NCBI GenBank assembly: GCA_019925095.2
Contig: CM034398.1
Span: 12,415,001-12,479,000 of the forward strand
Direction: 5' to 3'
Length of the DNA stretch: 64,000 nt
From: Dendrolimus kikuchii
Taxonomy: Eukaryota; Arthropoda; Insecta; Lepidoptera; Lasiocampidae
Shown: positions 11,661 through 24,310 of the stretch, piece after piece
How the letters are laid out: each line of letters opens with the position of its first letter
Position numbering within the stretch: position 1 is the first letter of the stretch
Notes under the pieces: model-generated
The model's input: only the letters and a program-made list of their open reading frames with translations
Told to the model about the DNA's origin: nothing
The model's database searches: none
Translations under genes and position numbers: made by a program

Positions 11661-12240
11661 CTAAAGTTGTGATAGCGGTTGTTGTATTGTAGTACCAATA
11701 ATATAAGGGCAAAAATCATTTATACAGTCGGCAATTAAATGGTTAATGGTACATTCAGGGGAAGATGGTTGAAATGTCTTTCGGGGTTTCAAACAGTGAG
11801 CTGAATCATAAAAAATTTCAAGAAAGTATTCATGCTTTGAGTAGGCAGACAAAGTAGCAGTTCCAACTAAATCCTCGCCTGAAAAAAAAAGTATTTTGAT
11901 AAATTCATTAAAATTAAAATATATTTTGTATTTACTACAGCAGTGTAATATTTCAGCGTGCTTCTAGAAAAAATAGATGCAATAAACTTACGCTTACAAT
12001 GATGATCATCATTGAACAGTAAAATTGATGAAGTTTTGTGTAAATCGCTGTGGATTATTTAAAAAAAGTTCTTCAATTTCTGACAAATTAACTCCCTCAG
12101 GCAATGGTGAATCTGAAATAATAAAACTTAAACATAAGATTTGCTAATTTCTGTAATTTTTACGAAAGGAAAATTAAGGTAATCGTATATACAATACTTA
12201 TTAATTTATAAATTACCGAAGTATATAATAGTAAGTTACA

Positions 12241-12485
12241 CATACATTATCAATTACATCGATATGAACCACGATAATAATAGTAACTAGTTCATACGAT
12301 AATAATATTACTTTAAAATCCGGCGTAAAAAATTCTATGTATTACATACGATAATTATATTGCTCAAAAATACCACGTAAAATATCCTATGTGTTACTTA
12401 CGATATATTTTTTCTAGCAAATAGTCGCGTACATAATCTTATGTGTTACTTAATATTCTTTTGACCAAATAGTGTCAAGAACTAA
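12241..12485. repeat. About 52-bp degenerate tandem repeat
   Basis: CATACGAT-type starts recur near 12293, 12345 and 12397, with a weaker one near 12449 (spacing about 52 bp). Each unit ends in a CTATGTRTTAC-like block. A diverged unit may precede at 12241. The array lies in the presumed first intron of the decayed transposase gene. Confidence 0.6.
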
Positions 12486-13054
12486 AAAAATATACAAAAT
12501 ATATATAAAAGAGTAATGCACATTTATAACTTACCTTAGTCTCTATCAGATTCCTGTAAACTGAAATGGAAATCAGAATACTCTTCGTTTCTATCAATAA
12601 AATCGGATACAACATCATTAAATGAGGTCGATTTAGAAGCAATATCGGATATTTTGAAACCTCTCGAATATAGTTTTAAGCAATTAATTGAACATAGGTT
12701 ACTCATTTTTTAAAACATCGGTCTTTATAAATTCATAGACGATAAAATTATAGTTTATCGGTAAGTATGAACGCACATACTCTCTCCACGTATAAAACCG
12801 TAAATGATATTTACTACAGGTAACGACTGCTTACGCGTTCGCATCCCTCCCCCGTAAAAGATCGTATAGGACAATGCGCCAGTATACGGCGCTTACTTGC
12901 AATACATACGATTATATACGGGAAAAAACTTTTTTATTTTTAGTGATATTTAAATTCTTGTTTTTGGAATCGATGGTAAATAATTAATTAATTATGAATC
13001 ACTTAAAACATGAAAATCGCCATTTTGTGGCTTACGATAGTATACGTAGGAGCC

Positions 13055-15106
13055 ATCGATATGCTGTCTGTGATCAAATACACAGTATTTACATTATCGT
13101 TTTTGCCTGTTTGGGTAAGTTTTAGTTTTATGAAAATTTCTCAAGGTTAGCATATCACTAGTAGAAGACAAATAAGTTGGTGAGTTTCGACTTTTATAAT
13201 ATGCTCAGATTAATTGCCTACATTTTTGAATGAATTAACCAAAGTGATTCATATAAAAATAAACTAGAAAAAATATCATTGAGTAGCGTCGTGTCCTTTC
13301 AATTATGTATCTTTCAACCAATTTGATTCAATTCTGTTAATCCGTATAAAATCCGTTTCAAATCCGAATTATAGTTTCAGAGACTGGTGTAGACTAGTTT
13401 CGTCATAGATATACTACGTAGATATAAAATGTGAAACTGTCCACGTAGTTTGACTTGCGCAATATGTCTGTAAGTAAATTTCTCCTCCTCGAAAAAAGGG
13501 ATCGTAAATAATATTTTGCAGTTTAAAATGTATTGCATAAACCAGTCTTAAAAATGCTTTTACTGCAAATTTCACGATAAACGGTTCATATGCAAAGTTG
13601 TGAAGAGGGTACAAACAAATATACAAAACACATCATAACATTTTGGAAATGCAACCTTATCTCGTCTTATTAATTCAACTCGATCGCCAACTTGAGTTTC
13701 AGTCTCGAGGCCCTAAGGCTGAAATGGATCCGGTTTTTGCCTGGTATTTATTTACTGAAAGATTTTTCAAATTTTGAAGATTGACGAATATTTGTCACTG
13801 CTTAGATATTCAACCTTGGAAAGACATACTTAAAAACGAAGAATGTTTAATGTAAGCGGAAGGATCTGTATTGTAATAAAACAAAGACAATGGGTCCGGT
13901 ATACAACACCATGGCAAAATGGATTTGCCATGAATGCGAAACGCGACCCAGTTTTACTTACTTTTACCTATTACTATGCTATGCCCATACTTATTGATGA
14001 CATAACATGGTAAAAAGATGGACTGAAAAGCATTCACAGGTTGCATGGGGTGTTTTTCGATGGTAATTGTTTCGTCACACCACTAGTACAGCACTTTTAT
14101 AACAATTGAAACCGTTATAGAAATACAATAGTATAGGTAAAAACAAATCATGTTACGGTTGTAACGTGAATGCGAACTTGCAATATGATGATTTAATAAA
14201 TTAAAATGCTGGAACATGTTTATGGAATGAAGGCAGTAAACAAGCTTAGACAAATACACCTATGTAAATCCATGCCCATTAAATGTTCCCACGATATTTC
14301 CCTTGATCGTTGTGTACTTGTTACTTCTAACAATACACATATTAGGCCAAATCAACTACCAAAATTGGTGTCATTAGAATATGTTTTTGTTGTTGAATGT
14401 GTAGGAATCGCAGTACGCGAGTATGAGTACTAGAGTAGACACCCCGTCTCTGCAAAATAGTGTAGGAATCTTTTCAGCAAGACATCAGTTTACCGGGCGG
14501 ATCGACAGTCAAATAGCGGGCTGGATAAGGCGCTGCTTGGGGAGACCTATGTCCGGCAGTAGATTGCCATTAACCAACAACACAGGGACCTTGCTGTTTG
14601 CTCTGACTCATGAGACTCCTGTGTAGTAAGTCGAAAACCGGATAGAGCCATACTAGAACATGGCTTTCCCATGTAGAAGTTAAAAAGCGTCATAGAAAAC
14701 GTGTTATATTTATACGTTAAACAACCAATAGATTTATTCTCAACGCACTGAACCAAACAACAAAGTCGACCTACTTTGACTTTTACCTATTACGATTCTG
14801 TAGCGCTACTTGCGGTTAGTGATTTGATTTACGTCAACTCCGGCCCTTTACGTGGTGAATAATGAGGAAAAATCGGTCGGCTGATGCTGTCGCGATTTAT
14901 TCACAACCTTTGACAGTTCATCGATGAATTGTGGTTTTTTGAAATTCAATACATAGGTTCTTGAGAAGAAAACATATTATAAGTAACTCCTCAAACTCTG
15001 TTACGAAAAATGTTAACTGTGGGTGTAATTATAGTTTAGTTTTATTAATACGTGACTACGAATTTACATAATGTACAGATTATATTAGTAAGTCTTCATG
15101 TAGGAT
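13055..15106. other. Unrecognised stretch
   Basis: No gene recognised. Two segments (near 13940-13980 and 14770-14800) share ACTTTTACCTATTAC. A GC-richer segment near 14480-14560 (GGATAAGGCGCTGCTTGGGGAGACCTATGTCCGGCAG) looks like an old LINE or SINE 3' part but I cannot place it. Confidence 0.4.
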
Positions 15107-15658
15107 ATGTCCGCGACTTTGTTCACGATTGACTTGAAATTCCCGTGGGATTCCCAGGACACAAAATATCACATTTAAAAAAGAATGTAAGCTATCGTTT
15201 TAGTGAACACTATAACGGAATGGCCAATTTTTATGCATCCGAACCAATTAAAGCCGCTCCCGGGAAAATCTCCGCGGGGTTCCTGGGATAAAAAAATTAC
15301 ACATTTTATTACATATAATTTGCTATGTATTGGTGAAAAAATCGCATTGGAATTCAATTTTTTTTCAATCTGGTCATTTTAGATAATTCCCAGACAAATA
15401 CCCGCGGGATTCTAGGAATGAAAAGTAACGCAGATTTTAAGTCTAAGAATTTGCTGTCGAACAGCGAAACCCGCATCGAAATCGGCCCAATAGTTTTTAC
15501 GTGAATACCAAACAAACAGATACACAGATAAACAGACAAGAAATCTAAAAAAAAATGCATCGTGTTCTCCATCGTTTATATAGTCTAGTCTAGTTGTTGT
15601 TTTTTTAATAGCTTCAATATACTGACACGGCTTGTTTAGAATTTTATAGTATTATAGA
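15107..15658 (-). mobile_element. Helitron-like element, 0.55 kb
   Basis: The left end (GTCCGCGACTTTGTTCACG) is the complement of the CGCGGACGAAGTCGCGGGC block that precedes CTAG in the intact copy at 42745-43254. The interior matches 37099-37550 in opposite orientation (AATCCCGCGGGRATT, AAACGATAGCTTACATTC). The right end TATAGTATTATAGA|T fits a TC-starting 5' end. The CTAG itself is eroded. Confidence 0.65.
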
Positions 15659-18600
15659 TAGAGATAGATTTGAGTACCAACAGAAACTTTGAGGTCAATT
15701 CCAGTAACACTCGGAGTAGTAGATAGAGAATACCGAAAAGGTTGTTTCCTAGCGGTAATCTATAAAGTGGAAAATTTTCGAAAAATCACGGTAAGATAGA
15801 GTTTAAAAAATAAATACTTTCGGTAGTTTTTGAGAGATGGAAGTATTTTCGAGTAATAGCCAAACGACAAAAATAGTGTGTTTTGTCGTCTCTACGAAAC
15901 CGTTTAATTTTCGTGCACTACATGCACTTGGTTGATTTTTTCAAATTTCAAAGATGAGACCATGAGGGTTACTTTTTACCTTTAAGGATTGGAATCCTAA
16001 ATATCTTGTTTGACTGAGGAGTTCAGTCTTAAATCTTTTGTAATATTTATTAAGCAGCTATTCCGATAAAAATCCTGTGTTATTACTGATGTGAAATACA
16101 ATTTTACTATGGAACCCTTGTTTAAATGTTAACATGCTATGTGTTATAGTTTACGAAGGTTAAGTTATAACAATTCAGTTCAGACTCGTTTAGGTAATTG
16201 GCGTGTACCGCTTTATTCGGTACACACACTTGACCCGGATACAAATGTTGCACCGCGTACCGGATTAAACAACATACTAGCACTTTAATTTCTGAGTACA
16301 ATTTCATTCACTATAAAAAGTGGTTTGAAGCAGAAAAAAATATGAATTGTGTGTCAACCTAATGTATAAAAACTGGTTAACTTCGTGCTACTCAACACAC
16401 ATCGAAAAGTTCCGTAGTGGTGTGTGTAAATGTAGGAACTCGGCCTTTGTCATATGAGTATGAGTCTTGAAGAAAACATTTAATCGAAAATAAATTAATG
16501 CAAGCCGATACTAATCCTTTGCAGGTGTCTTATTACCCCTTTGAATTTGAGTGATCTACTGGTCGCACTAATCTCTACTTTCATGTCGCCGTAAGATGTC
16601 ATAAAATTTTCTTTCCTCTGTTGGTATTTCACGCGAATTTTTGAAAGCGATTAAGCTAACCATTTAACGATTTCATGAACCAGTAATTTACAAATGGATG
16701 TGGATTGGTCAGTCGGGTAATGTGCCAGTGGTGTTCTGACTGCGAACGAGGCATTACCTAGTGCACTTTCGGAGCTAGTATGCTATAATGACTAACTTTG
16801 CGCGATTTATGTGATAGCGATTTTCTGTCCTACCGTTTGGTTTTGTTGTATTCGGCTATACTTGTAAGAACTGAATTACGTGTGTGTACTTTCAATAAAC
16901 TTTGTGATACTTCCAAGGGCAAATTCGAATTTACATCCTATAAATCCCCTACAAATTTGTAACAATAACTACATATAGGTACCTAAAAACTACATAACGG
17001 ATTTGAGGCCTTTCGTTGTTCGTTTTCGCCCGATCAGCACGAAAAGGTCAATAAAATTTTAATTACAAAAAAGATAGAATAAACATTTCTATAAAACTAC
17101 AATAATAAAGTCTATATAACACAAAATTAATAGAATATACATTGGAAAATGCACTTAAATATAATAAAAAAACAAGCAAAAGAAGTTCTAAAATCAAAAC
17201 GAACGACGAAAGACGTTTGAGAGTAAGAAAAATTACATTTTCGTTGAAAGTGCATATTTTTTAGCCCTTAATTTATAACTTAACGAAATCAAAAGCGAAT
17301 ATCTGTCTCCTTACCCATTTCATATTTTGACAGAAATGAAAAAATAATTAAAAAAGTTTTGAGTCAGTCAGTTCAAGACTCCATACGTCTATCTACAATG
17401 AAAGAATTCATACATATTGCATGTATCCGTACAGTTCCCTTAATTTTTAAGTTTCTTCTCAGTTTCACTACACCATTGTATTAACGGTATACACTTCACA
17501 CCTTTCTATCAAATTTTATACTTACACATATATTAACTTCGTAATATATATAAAAAATGTTGTAACATATATAGACAGATTGATGGATCGCCAATATGCG
17601 TATTTGATAAGGATTTCATTTTTGCAAAAAATATTACAGTATCTTAAAAAGAACCAAAAGTGAGACAATAAGACATCAATTCCAGTATTTCAATTTAGCG
17701 AAAAATATATAGGTACATTTCATATATTCCACTGCCATAATATGTAGTTTATTTATCTTCGAACTTCTTTTATTAATGCTTATAAAGTTATGTTTTCACT
17801 TTCCTTATTCATCATTAAAACAGTATCATGTAATAACTCAAGGTACACCATTACTTGCAACAATTATTCAAATGATTAGTTTATAGTGCCTAACACGTCG
17901 GGCTGTTTACGTGTGATGAATAAAACAAGCTTATAATAACAAGCGAGGAAGCAATCATTCGTTGATAATACGGCTATGCGGATCCGAGGTATATTGGACA
18001 AATACGGATACATACATACTACTTGAACGAATAGGACAGTCGTATGCGCAGCGTGAAGCCTATATCTCTTCTACTCATTCGCTTGCCTTATGTCTTTACT
18101 TCTAACTACGAATATGATCCTTATTAAAACTCATGTTGCGTGCCCACTGTTGGGCAATGGTAAAATCCTACATTTTGCCACTTATTACGTTTCTTGTAAA
18201 ATATAATTAAAATAATTCAACTGAAAAGTTTTTTTTATAAATAATATTTTTAATTGTTTACCTCATTTTACGAAAAAAAACGTCCCGCGTTCCGGGGGTA
18301 ACATATGTGACGGTGGAATAACACTGGGTGTTGAATATGTACATACACGATTGGTTATAGATTAAAATTTACTAGCCATTATAAAATCTGCCTACAAGCA
18401 TCCCACTACTTGGCTATATCTCCATTTCAGAGAAACAGAACTCGCAGGATTGCCGGGTTTTATATAGCTTTTAAAATTTTAAGAACCTACTTAGTTTTTA
18501 TGTTCTTTGTGTTTCTTTCTTTGTTTATATCGTATTATAAATTTTGTTAGCTAGTTTTTTTTTGCTCATTGTCCAATATTGTACATTCATATACATTAAA

Positions 18601-19734
18601 ACATATTCGACTGTGGCACAGAAACCTCATAGTATAGACATAAATGAGTATAATTTCATGATTTAATAATTATGTTGTGCAATTTGTGTAACGTGAAAGA
18701 TTAACTATTGTCTTTTTATTTATTACAGGTAAAACACATCGCACATTCGTTATTGTGTAATACTTTTTAAACAATAGAAGGTAATGATAATGTTTATTAT
18801 AAATAACACCAGTGTTTTGGTGAGAAGCTCATTGTATTATGCAATATTAAACTTTCTATTTTAATTTAGAAGTTGTATGAGTAATTAACTTTGACAGCTA
18901 GCGAATGCGGGCTTTGTATGGTTTTGGCAAGACGACACGGATACAAGCCAAATCAGATAATTCTCATTAATTCGGTAACATTTTGGCTATTCCATGTACA
19001 ATAGATTTTTTTTTGCCTGTTTAAAATTCATAGAGCATTTTTGTAACGATTTAACAGTTTTCTAGCAAATTTTGATTATTATTGTCATATCGTGCAAGAA
19101 AGAAAAATAAAACATTTTTGGAGAATGCCTAACTTGTTTAAAGGAGTTACAGCAGCAATTCTTTTTTTAAATTAATTATAATTAATATGTCAAATTTTGA
19201 TTTTTCTTCACAAGATTATGTAGCTTCCGTACTTGCCAGTGTTACGTTAAACAAACCTTTTATAAATTCTATTAATATAGGAATTTTATTAATAATTTGA
19301 TCAGAAAATATTACAAAAATGAATATAGTACAATACTACGTTTCCTTATCGTCATTTAAGTAAACACTGCGTTGTACTCTGTGCACTGCGTTGAGTTCGC
19401 TAAGAACAATAAACGTAAAACATAGAACACTATTGATTTTGCTACCTGAAAAACAAATCTGAATGTTAAGGTTCTTTACACAACATAATCTAATTTGCTG
19501 CGTAATCTTATTGAGTAGATTACAATCGATGCAGTGGCCTTGCCCTGTATTTCCATCTATCAATACATTAAAATGCTGCGGACATAACAAGCCTAGTAAG
19601 GAGGAGTGAGGACTCACGATTATAATTATGAGGTTAAGGTCATAATGCAATACGCGCTCGTTTGTATTCTCTGACATGCCTCCATTAGTTTTTATGCTAT
19701 TAAATATGCTCAGTAATTGTAACAAGTTATAACA
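15659..19734. other. 4-kb AT-rich stretch without recognised features
   Basis: No credible gene on either strand. A 129-codon minus-strand frame at 19336-19725 has no domain I recognise and no splice context. Short SINE-tail-like fragments (TGCCCACTGTTGGGCAA near 18140; CATCCCACTACTTGGC near 18400) hint at very old repeats. Confidence 0.5.
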
Positions 19735-19945
19735 ATATCAGCCCATAAACGTCCCACTATTGTGGCTTGATTCTGCCCATTTGAGAGGAACAGATAAAAA
19801 AGATACCCTTATTCTAGACCGATTACTGAATTTCATGCTTCGATAACTCATAATGTTTTCCTTTACCATCAGCAGCTCTGATTTGCTCTGCAATTTGCCA
19901 GGACTGAAACTCACGTCATTGAAATGAGATGCAACGGCTTTAGCC
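19735..19945 (-). mobile_element. tRNA-derived SINE
   Basis: Minus strand: tRNA-like head with B box GAGTTTCAGTCCTGG, middle AAAGGAAAACATTATGAG, and tail GTGGGACGTTTATGGGCTGATATTG. Middle and tail match the SINE at 27180-27478, so both are one family. Confidence 0.75.
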
Positions 19946-19994
19946 AGAAAGTAATTTATTGATAAAAAATACTTTATTGCACATAACTTAGAAA

Positions 19995-20130
19995 TCTATT
20001 AATATTGTAAATTTATCGGGATCGGGATTCGCATACAAACCACTAGGCCGATTTTGTTGCGGTTTTCGCTGATCGATGCTTAATTCTTAGACTTCAAATC
20101 TGTACTACTTCGTCATCTATTTGAAAAAAT
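19995..20130 (+). mobile_element. Helitron-like 5' end fragment
   Basis: Starts A|TCTATTAATATTGTAAA. It then shares GCGGTTTTCGCTGAT and CTTCAAATCTGTACTACT with the element at 37099-37550. The 3' part is lost. Confidence 0.55.
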
Positions 20131-20819
20131 GTTCCAAAACTAGTTAAAAGACTTGATAGCCAGAACCGTGAAATCACTGAAAAAAATCCATCATGTAACT
20201 TTTCTACGTTGAAAGGTAACTAAAAACCGGCATGCATAATCTCTAGCATATCTGTAACAAGCTTATCACTCATGGAACCCACAGAACAAATATTTCAATC
20301 CGAAATGGTCACATTTGTAACTTTTTCCTAGGGTTTTATAAAAGTACGCATTTAATGGGGAATCATAAAAATGACTTGATGCAATAGGGAAGCTGGTCTA
20401 AAGTAATCAAATGTAAAACTTTTATATGTTTTTTTAGCTTTATCACTTGGGTTGTAATTGATACTATAAACACAGTAAAACTGTAATAACACACGCTATT
20501 CATACAATCATAGAGATCACATTACGAGCTATATCTGTCTATGATATCGTTTGTTGAGCCCGGATTAATTATTTGAATTCATATATTTTATGATATTTAA
20601 TTTATTTAATGATATATCAAATTACTATCAACAGTATTGGTCTGAAGTGTTTTTTTAATATATTAAACATTACGTTTTTAAACATATGAAAATAAAATCT
20701 CTGTAACGTATTTGTAGTGAGTTTTGACTAAACACATTTACAATTTTAATTTGTCCTGTTTTTTGATTGCATTTTTCAATAATCTTTATATGGATGAATC
20801 TTTGTATGTATGAATGTAG
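20131..20819. other. AT-rich stretch, nothing recognised
   Basis: No feature supported. Confidence 0.5.
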
Positions 20820-20962
20820 TGTAGAACGCCCGTTAGCCCGAGGGACCAACGATATGCGCAAGGTTTGCGGTGGGGGCTGGATGTAAACGGCGTAGGACCG
20901 GTCTAGGTGGCGCAAACTTGGGGATGCCTACGTCCAGCAGAGGAGAACGGTTGGCTGACGAC
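20820..20962 (+). pseudogene. RTE-type reverse transcriptase C-terminal remnant
   Basis: The plus-strand frame reads DMRKVCGGGWM, stop, TA, stop, DRSRWRKLGDAYVQQ before its final stop near 20958. DRSRWR-x-LG-x-AYVQQ is the hallmark C-terminus of RTE-like LINE proteins in insects. Two internal stops show it is dead. Related to the remnant at 53621-53890, which shares the CCTACGTCCAGCA block. Confidence 0.8.
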
Positions 20963-21929
20963 ATGTTAGATGGTTAATGAAAAAATGCAATCCAAACTAG
21001 GACATTTATTAATATATCAGTACTTATGCATGTACCAATGTATTAATTAAGGTTATTCTGAGTTTGATTGATAGTTATGACTTTTTTCATTTTACACGGC
21101 TTTGAGTGTGAACCGATGATCATGAATTTTGATATTTTGTTTTCCTGTACCTGGATAAAAGTTAATGGATAATTTTAGTCCAGATACTGAAGTTATTTCA
21201 CGGGCTATGAAAGCGAAAATTACGTAAACGAAGACACGTGGAATGATGAAATATTCACATAGTATCTGGTTTACACTTCTCGAATTATTATACAAAATTA
21301 CCGTGAGATTTCAACGCTTTTTAAGTCGATAAGAGACATTCACGTGCATTATTATACAAACAATGCATTTAGCAAACATCAGGTGAATATCAAGACAAAC
21401 TTCCGACAAATAATTCGTTCCGTCCGTCAGTTGATTACGTAAGAACAACTGCTCTCCTACGCAAACTTTGTGTTCATATTTAACAACAATACTTAAGAAC
21501 TGCACTTTCTAAAGCCTTTCTAGCTCTTTCTTAAGGATTACTTAATCGTATATTCTACCAGCTAAGGATTTTAGAAAGTTGAGTAAAATATATCAGTAGC
21601 AGGAATATGTGAGTTATAATAAATTGTTAATAATTAATTTGCATTAAGTATCTCATTGTTACGCCAACTTCTTCATACGATTATAGTATAATAAAAATTA
21701 TTAGATGACATAAATCAGTATATGAAAAGCAAATACGCAGTATGTTGTAATATTATAAAAAAAATTGTACTACAGTATTGTAAATTAATATTAAGTAATT
21801 TTAATTCCACTCATAAAAATAAGAATTTCTTTTCTGGTCTAGTTTTTCGTGTCCAATACTATTAATATAACTGATTAATGTGTGGCCGATATGCATAATA
21901 GTGTAAAACAATCATTATTTCATAAATGT
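20963..21929. other. AT-rich stretch, nothing recognised
   Basis: No feature supported; open frames here are short and featureless. Confidence 0.5.
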
Positions 21930-22277
<348 letters not shown>

Positions 22278-22984
22278 TGACATATAGTGTCGAGCTTGCG
22301 TACTTCTAGTGCGGTAATGGTCATTGTCGTCAAAGAACATGCATAATTCATTGCGTATGTTAATTAAAGGCACTTAAGCAAATGACACGTTATCTGTTAT
22401 TGCCCATAGATTTGTAAATGATACATTAACCGGTCAAAAAGTGATGTCAAGCAACCGTTAAATTGTGCTTCTCAGCCATCATGTCGTTTGTTAAAATGAT
22501 GTTTTATTAATTACGTAAATGTTAATAAAGTTCTGCAAATCGTTTGAAAAGATCCTAAATACTTTGCTGTTGTATTATTAAACAAAATAGTATAGTAATG
22601 TTATAGCATAATACCCCTAACCCTATTTTAAGTCAAATTATCGATATTACCAAAAAGCCGCAAGACTAACTATCACTATCTCATAATATACCAAGAAAAT
22701 ATACTCATTTCATACAAATTATACAAATCCTATATAAACAGAGTGAGACAACAACACAAAAACGATCACTGCACAAACGCGATCTGCACTGTCATCGCGA
22801 ACATAGGTATATGCTATTACTGAGTAAGAGTTTAACACTAATTGCGAACACAAACTATACGCATAGGAGGAGAGTAAACCTTAATGACTACAAGTGAACT
22901 ATTTATTGTAAATAGAATAATTATGACTCATACCAAAGGCTTAGTTTAGTAGGCCCCGAAGAACATCCGATTGGAGCAGAAGTA
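22278..22984. other. AT-rich stretch, nothing recognised
   Basis: No feature supported. Confidence 0.5.
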
Positions 22985-23283
22985 AGGGGCTATCCATAAC
23001 TTACGTCACCCTTTAAGGGGGGTGTCCGACGAAGTGTGATATTGTGTGACCAGGGATAAGAAGAGGGTCCTAAATTTTGGTGACGTCACATTTCAAAATC
23101 TAATATATTTAAGCTAATTACGGAACTATTGTTTTAATTTAGTAATTTCTTGATATAAAATGGCAAAATATGTGATGTCACACTTAGGAAGGAGGAGCCT
23201 TACGAATGTGACTAGCTGTGAAAAGGGCGGCGAAGGGTTCAAAAAATCATGAAATTCATGTGACGTAATTTGTGTATGGCCTC
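22985..23283. mobile_element. Small TIR element (family F)
   Basis: The left end GGGGCTATCCATAACTTACG is echoed inverted at the right end (GGCCATACACAAATTACGTC read on the minus strand). The interior carries GTGACGTCACATTT and TTTAGTAATTTCTTGATATAAAA, both found again in the split copy at 36170-36770. A non-autonomous MITE; superfamily uncertain. Confidence 0.65.
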
Positions 23284-23364
23284 TAAACGGTTAGATATAT
23301 AAAATCCTCGGAACTAACCTAATGCTGATCTTTTATAGTCATAGAAATAAATCGATTGTGAAAT

Positions 23365-23935
23365 AGAGTAGGATATAAGGAGAAGAATCAATGTAGCTCG
23401 GCTAAAGTGGAAACAGGTAACCGGTGTGACCTACGAGAAACTAATGTCACTGATACTAAAAGGTGAGATATATAAATCTATCATAGGACCGATTATGTTA
23501 TACGGGTCCGAATGTTGGGCCACTAAAGCGATAGACCACAAACATCACCACTCCAGCTGAGAAGAAAACGTTGCAATGAATGTATGGTGCTACAAGAATG
23601 GATATAGTGAGAAAGAGTACATAAGGGGATATTTAAAAGTTGCACCCGTGACTGAAAAATTGGGAGGAGAAGACTCAGATGGTGTGGGCATGTCATTACA
23701 TGGAGGAGGGATGAAATTCACGTAACAAAAAGAATGTTAAACTGCAAGATTATTGGGTACAAATGTAAAGGCAGACCAAAAAAGAGATGGATGGATTGTG
23801 TGAAGGATGATTTATGGTGTGACAGAACGTATGTTAGAATAGAGGAGTATGGAAGGAAAATACATATTGTGCCGAGCCCAAATAATTGGCAGAAGGTGAA
23901 AGAAAAGAGAGAGAAATGAACTTCGTCTTAGTTCT
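23365..23935 (+). pseudogene. RTE-type LINE remnant (RTE family 2)
   Basis: Plus-strand frames contain INVARLKWKQVTGV, MLYGSECWATKA, KVAPVTEKL, GRPKKRWMDCVKDD and a terminal NNWQKVKEKREK ending at 23919. YGSECW, VTEKLRG-like and GRPKKRWMD motifs are diagnostic for the C-terminal part of RTE reverse transcriptases. Frameshifts and stops separate these blocks, so the copy is dead. Related copies lie at 30105-30560 and 31870-31985. Confidence 0.85.
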
Positions 23936-24214
23936 CTTTTTTCCGAAATTTGGAGAATAAATTTCTGTAATATTATCTTAAGTTTTCGCGACTTGTATAC
24001 ATAATAAAACTACGTTTTAACGGTTTAAGCGCTGTCATTTATTCGATTTTTGTTTTTCCAACGTTTCGGCCACTTTTCAGTGGCCGTAATCACGGAAGAC
24101 AAAGATGTCAAGTGTCAACGAGTATTGTTAAAGTTTTATTTAGCCTACCGCCAACTTGTTAATTTTAATTATTTAGTTTTAATTTTGTTTATGGTTATTA
24201 TTTACTCTATGGGA

Positions 24215-24310
24215 GACTAATCTAATTTACTACCGCTTCGCTACATATTATGGCTTGAGGAGAAGAAGCGGCACAAGAAACTCTTCAGCAAACATGCCTA
24301 GCTCTCATAA
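24215..24310 (-). repeat. Jockey-like LINE 3' UTR fragment
   Basis: CTACCGCTTCGCTACATATTATGGCTTGAGGAGAAGAAGCGGC is homologous to the segment at 57974-58052, just downstream of the Jockey stop codon. It is probably a diverged or related LINE 3' end. Upstream, 24067-24086 holds an 8-bp stem hairpin (CGGCCACT/AGTGGCCG). Confidence 0.6.

Larger units (their letters stand above)
10085..12706 (-). pseudogene. Decayed intron-containing transposase-like gene (SDNCGGQNRN family)
   Basis: Minus-strand conceptual translation shows, in order, fragments of one protein family. An initial exon begins MSNLCSINCLK (12706 to about 12535) and ends at GTAAGT. A second exon (about 12110-12000) follows a TTATTTCAG acceptor. 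A third (11878 to about 11661, EDLVGTATLSAY...) follows a long T tract and CAG. Then come FNDFCKLGDHHKQW (near 11210-11160), VAYHNFK and FFNPKKN (near 10710-10660), a WHETESKRGANK segment (near 10530), SDNCGGQNRNRIVFAAYL (near 10430-10380), KHLKKGQTQ, IERCAKK and TPLEWRNLVDG (to about 10210). Stops and frameshifts occur throughout, so it is dead. From memory, arthropod and cnidarian transposon proteins share a WHE-x-A-x-RG, SD-x-C-x-GQN-K/R-N, GH/GQ-x-x-E-D layout, the first Asp fitting a DDE-type catalytic site. The superfamily is not assigned. Confidence 0.7.
9083..13054 (-). mobile_element. 3.97-kb TIR DNA transposon with ATCGAT flanks
   Basis: The left end GGCTCCTACGTA...CGTAAG (9083-9106) is repeated inverted at 13031-13054 with one mismatch in 24 bp. 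ATCGAT lies directly outside both ends (9077-9082 and 13055-13060), a candidate 6-bp target duplication; because it is a palindrome the exact boundary is ambiguous. Inside, on the minus strand, is a decayed transposase-like gene (10085-12706). A repeat A pair (9527-10050) and a LINE tail (about 11510-11660) inserted later. I cannot assign a transposon superfamily from sequence alone. Confidence 0.75.

Noticed and set aside
19336..19725. 129-codon minus-strand frame
   Set aside because: No recognisable family, no typical exon boundaries; could be chance in this length of sequence.
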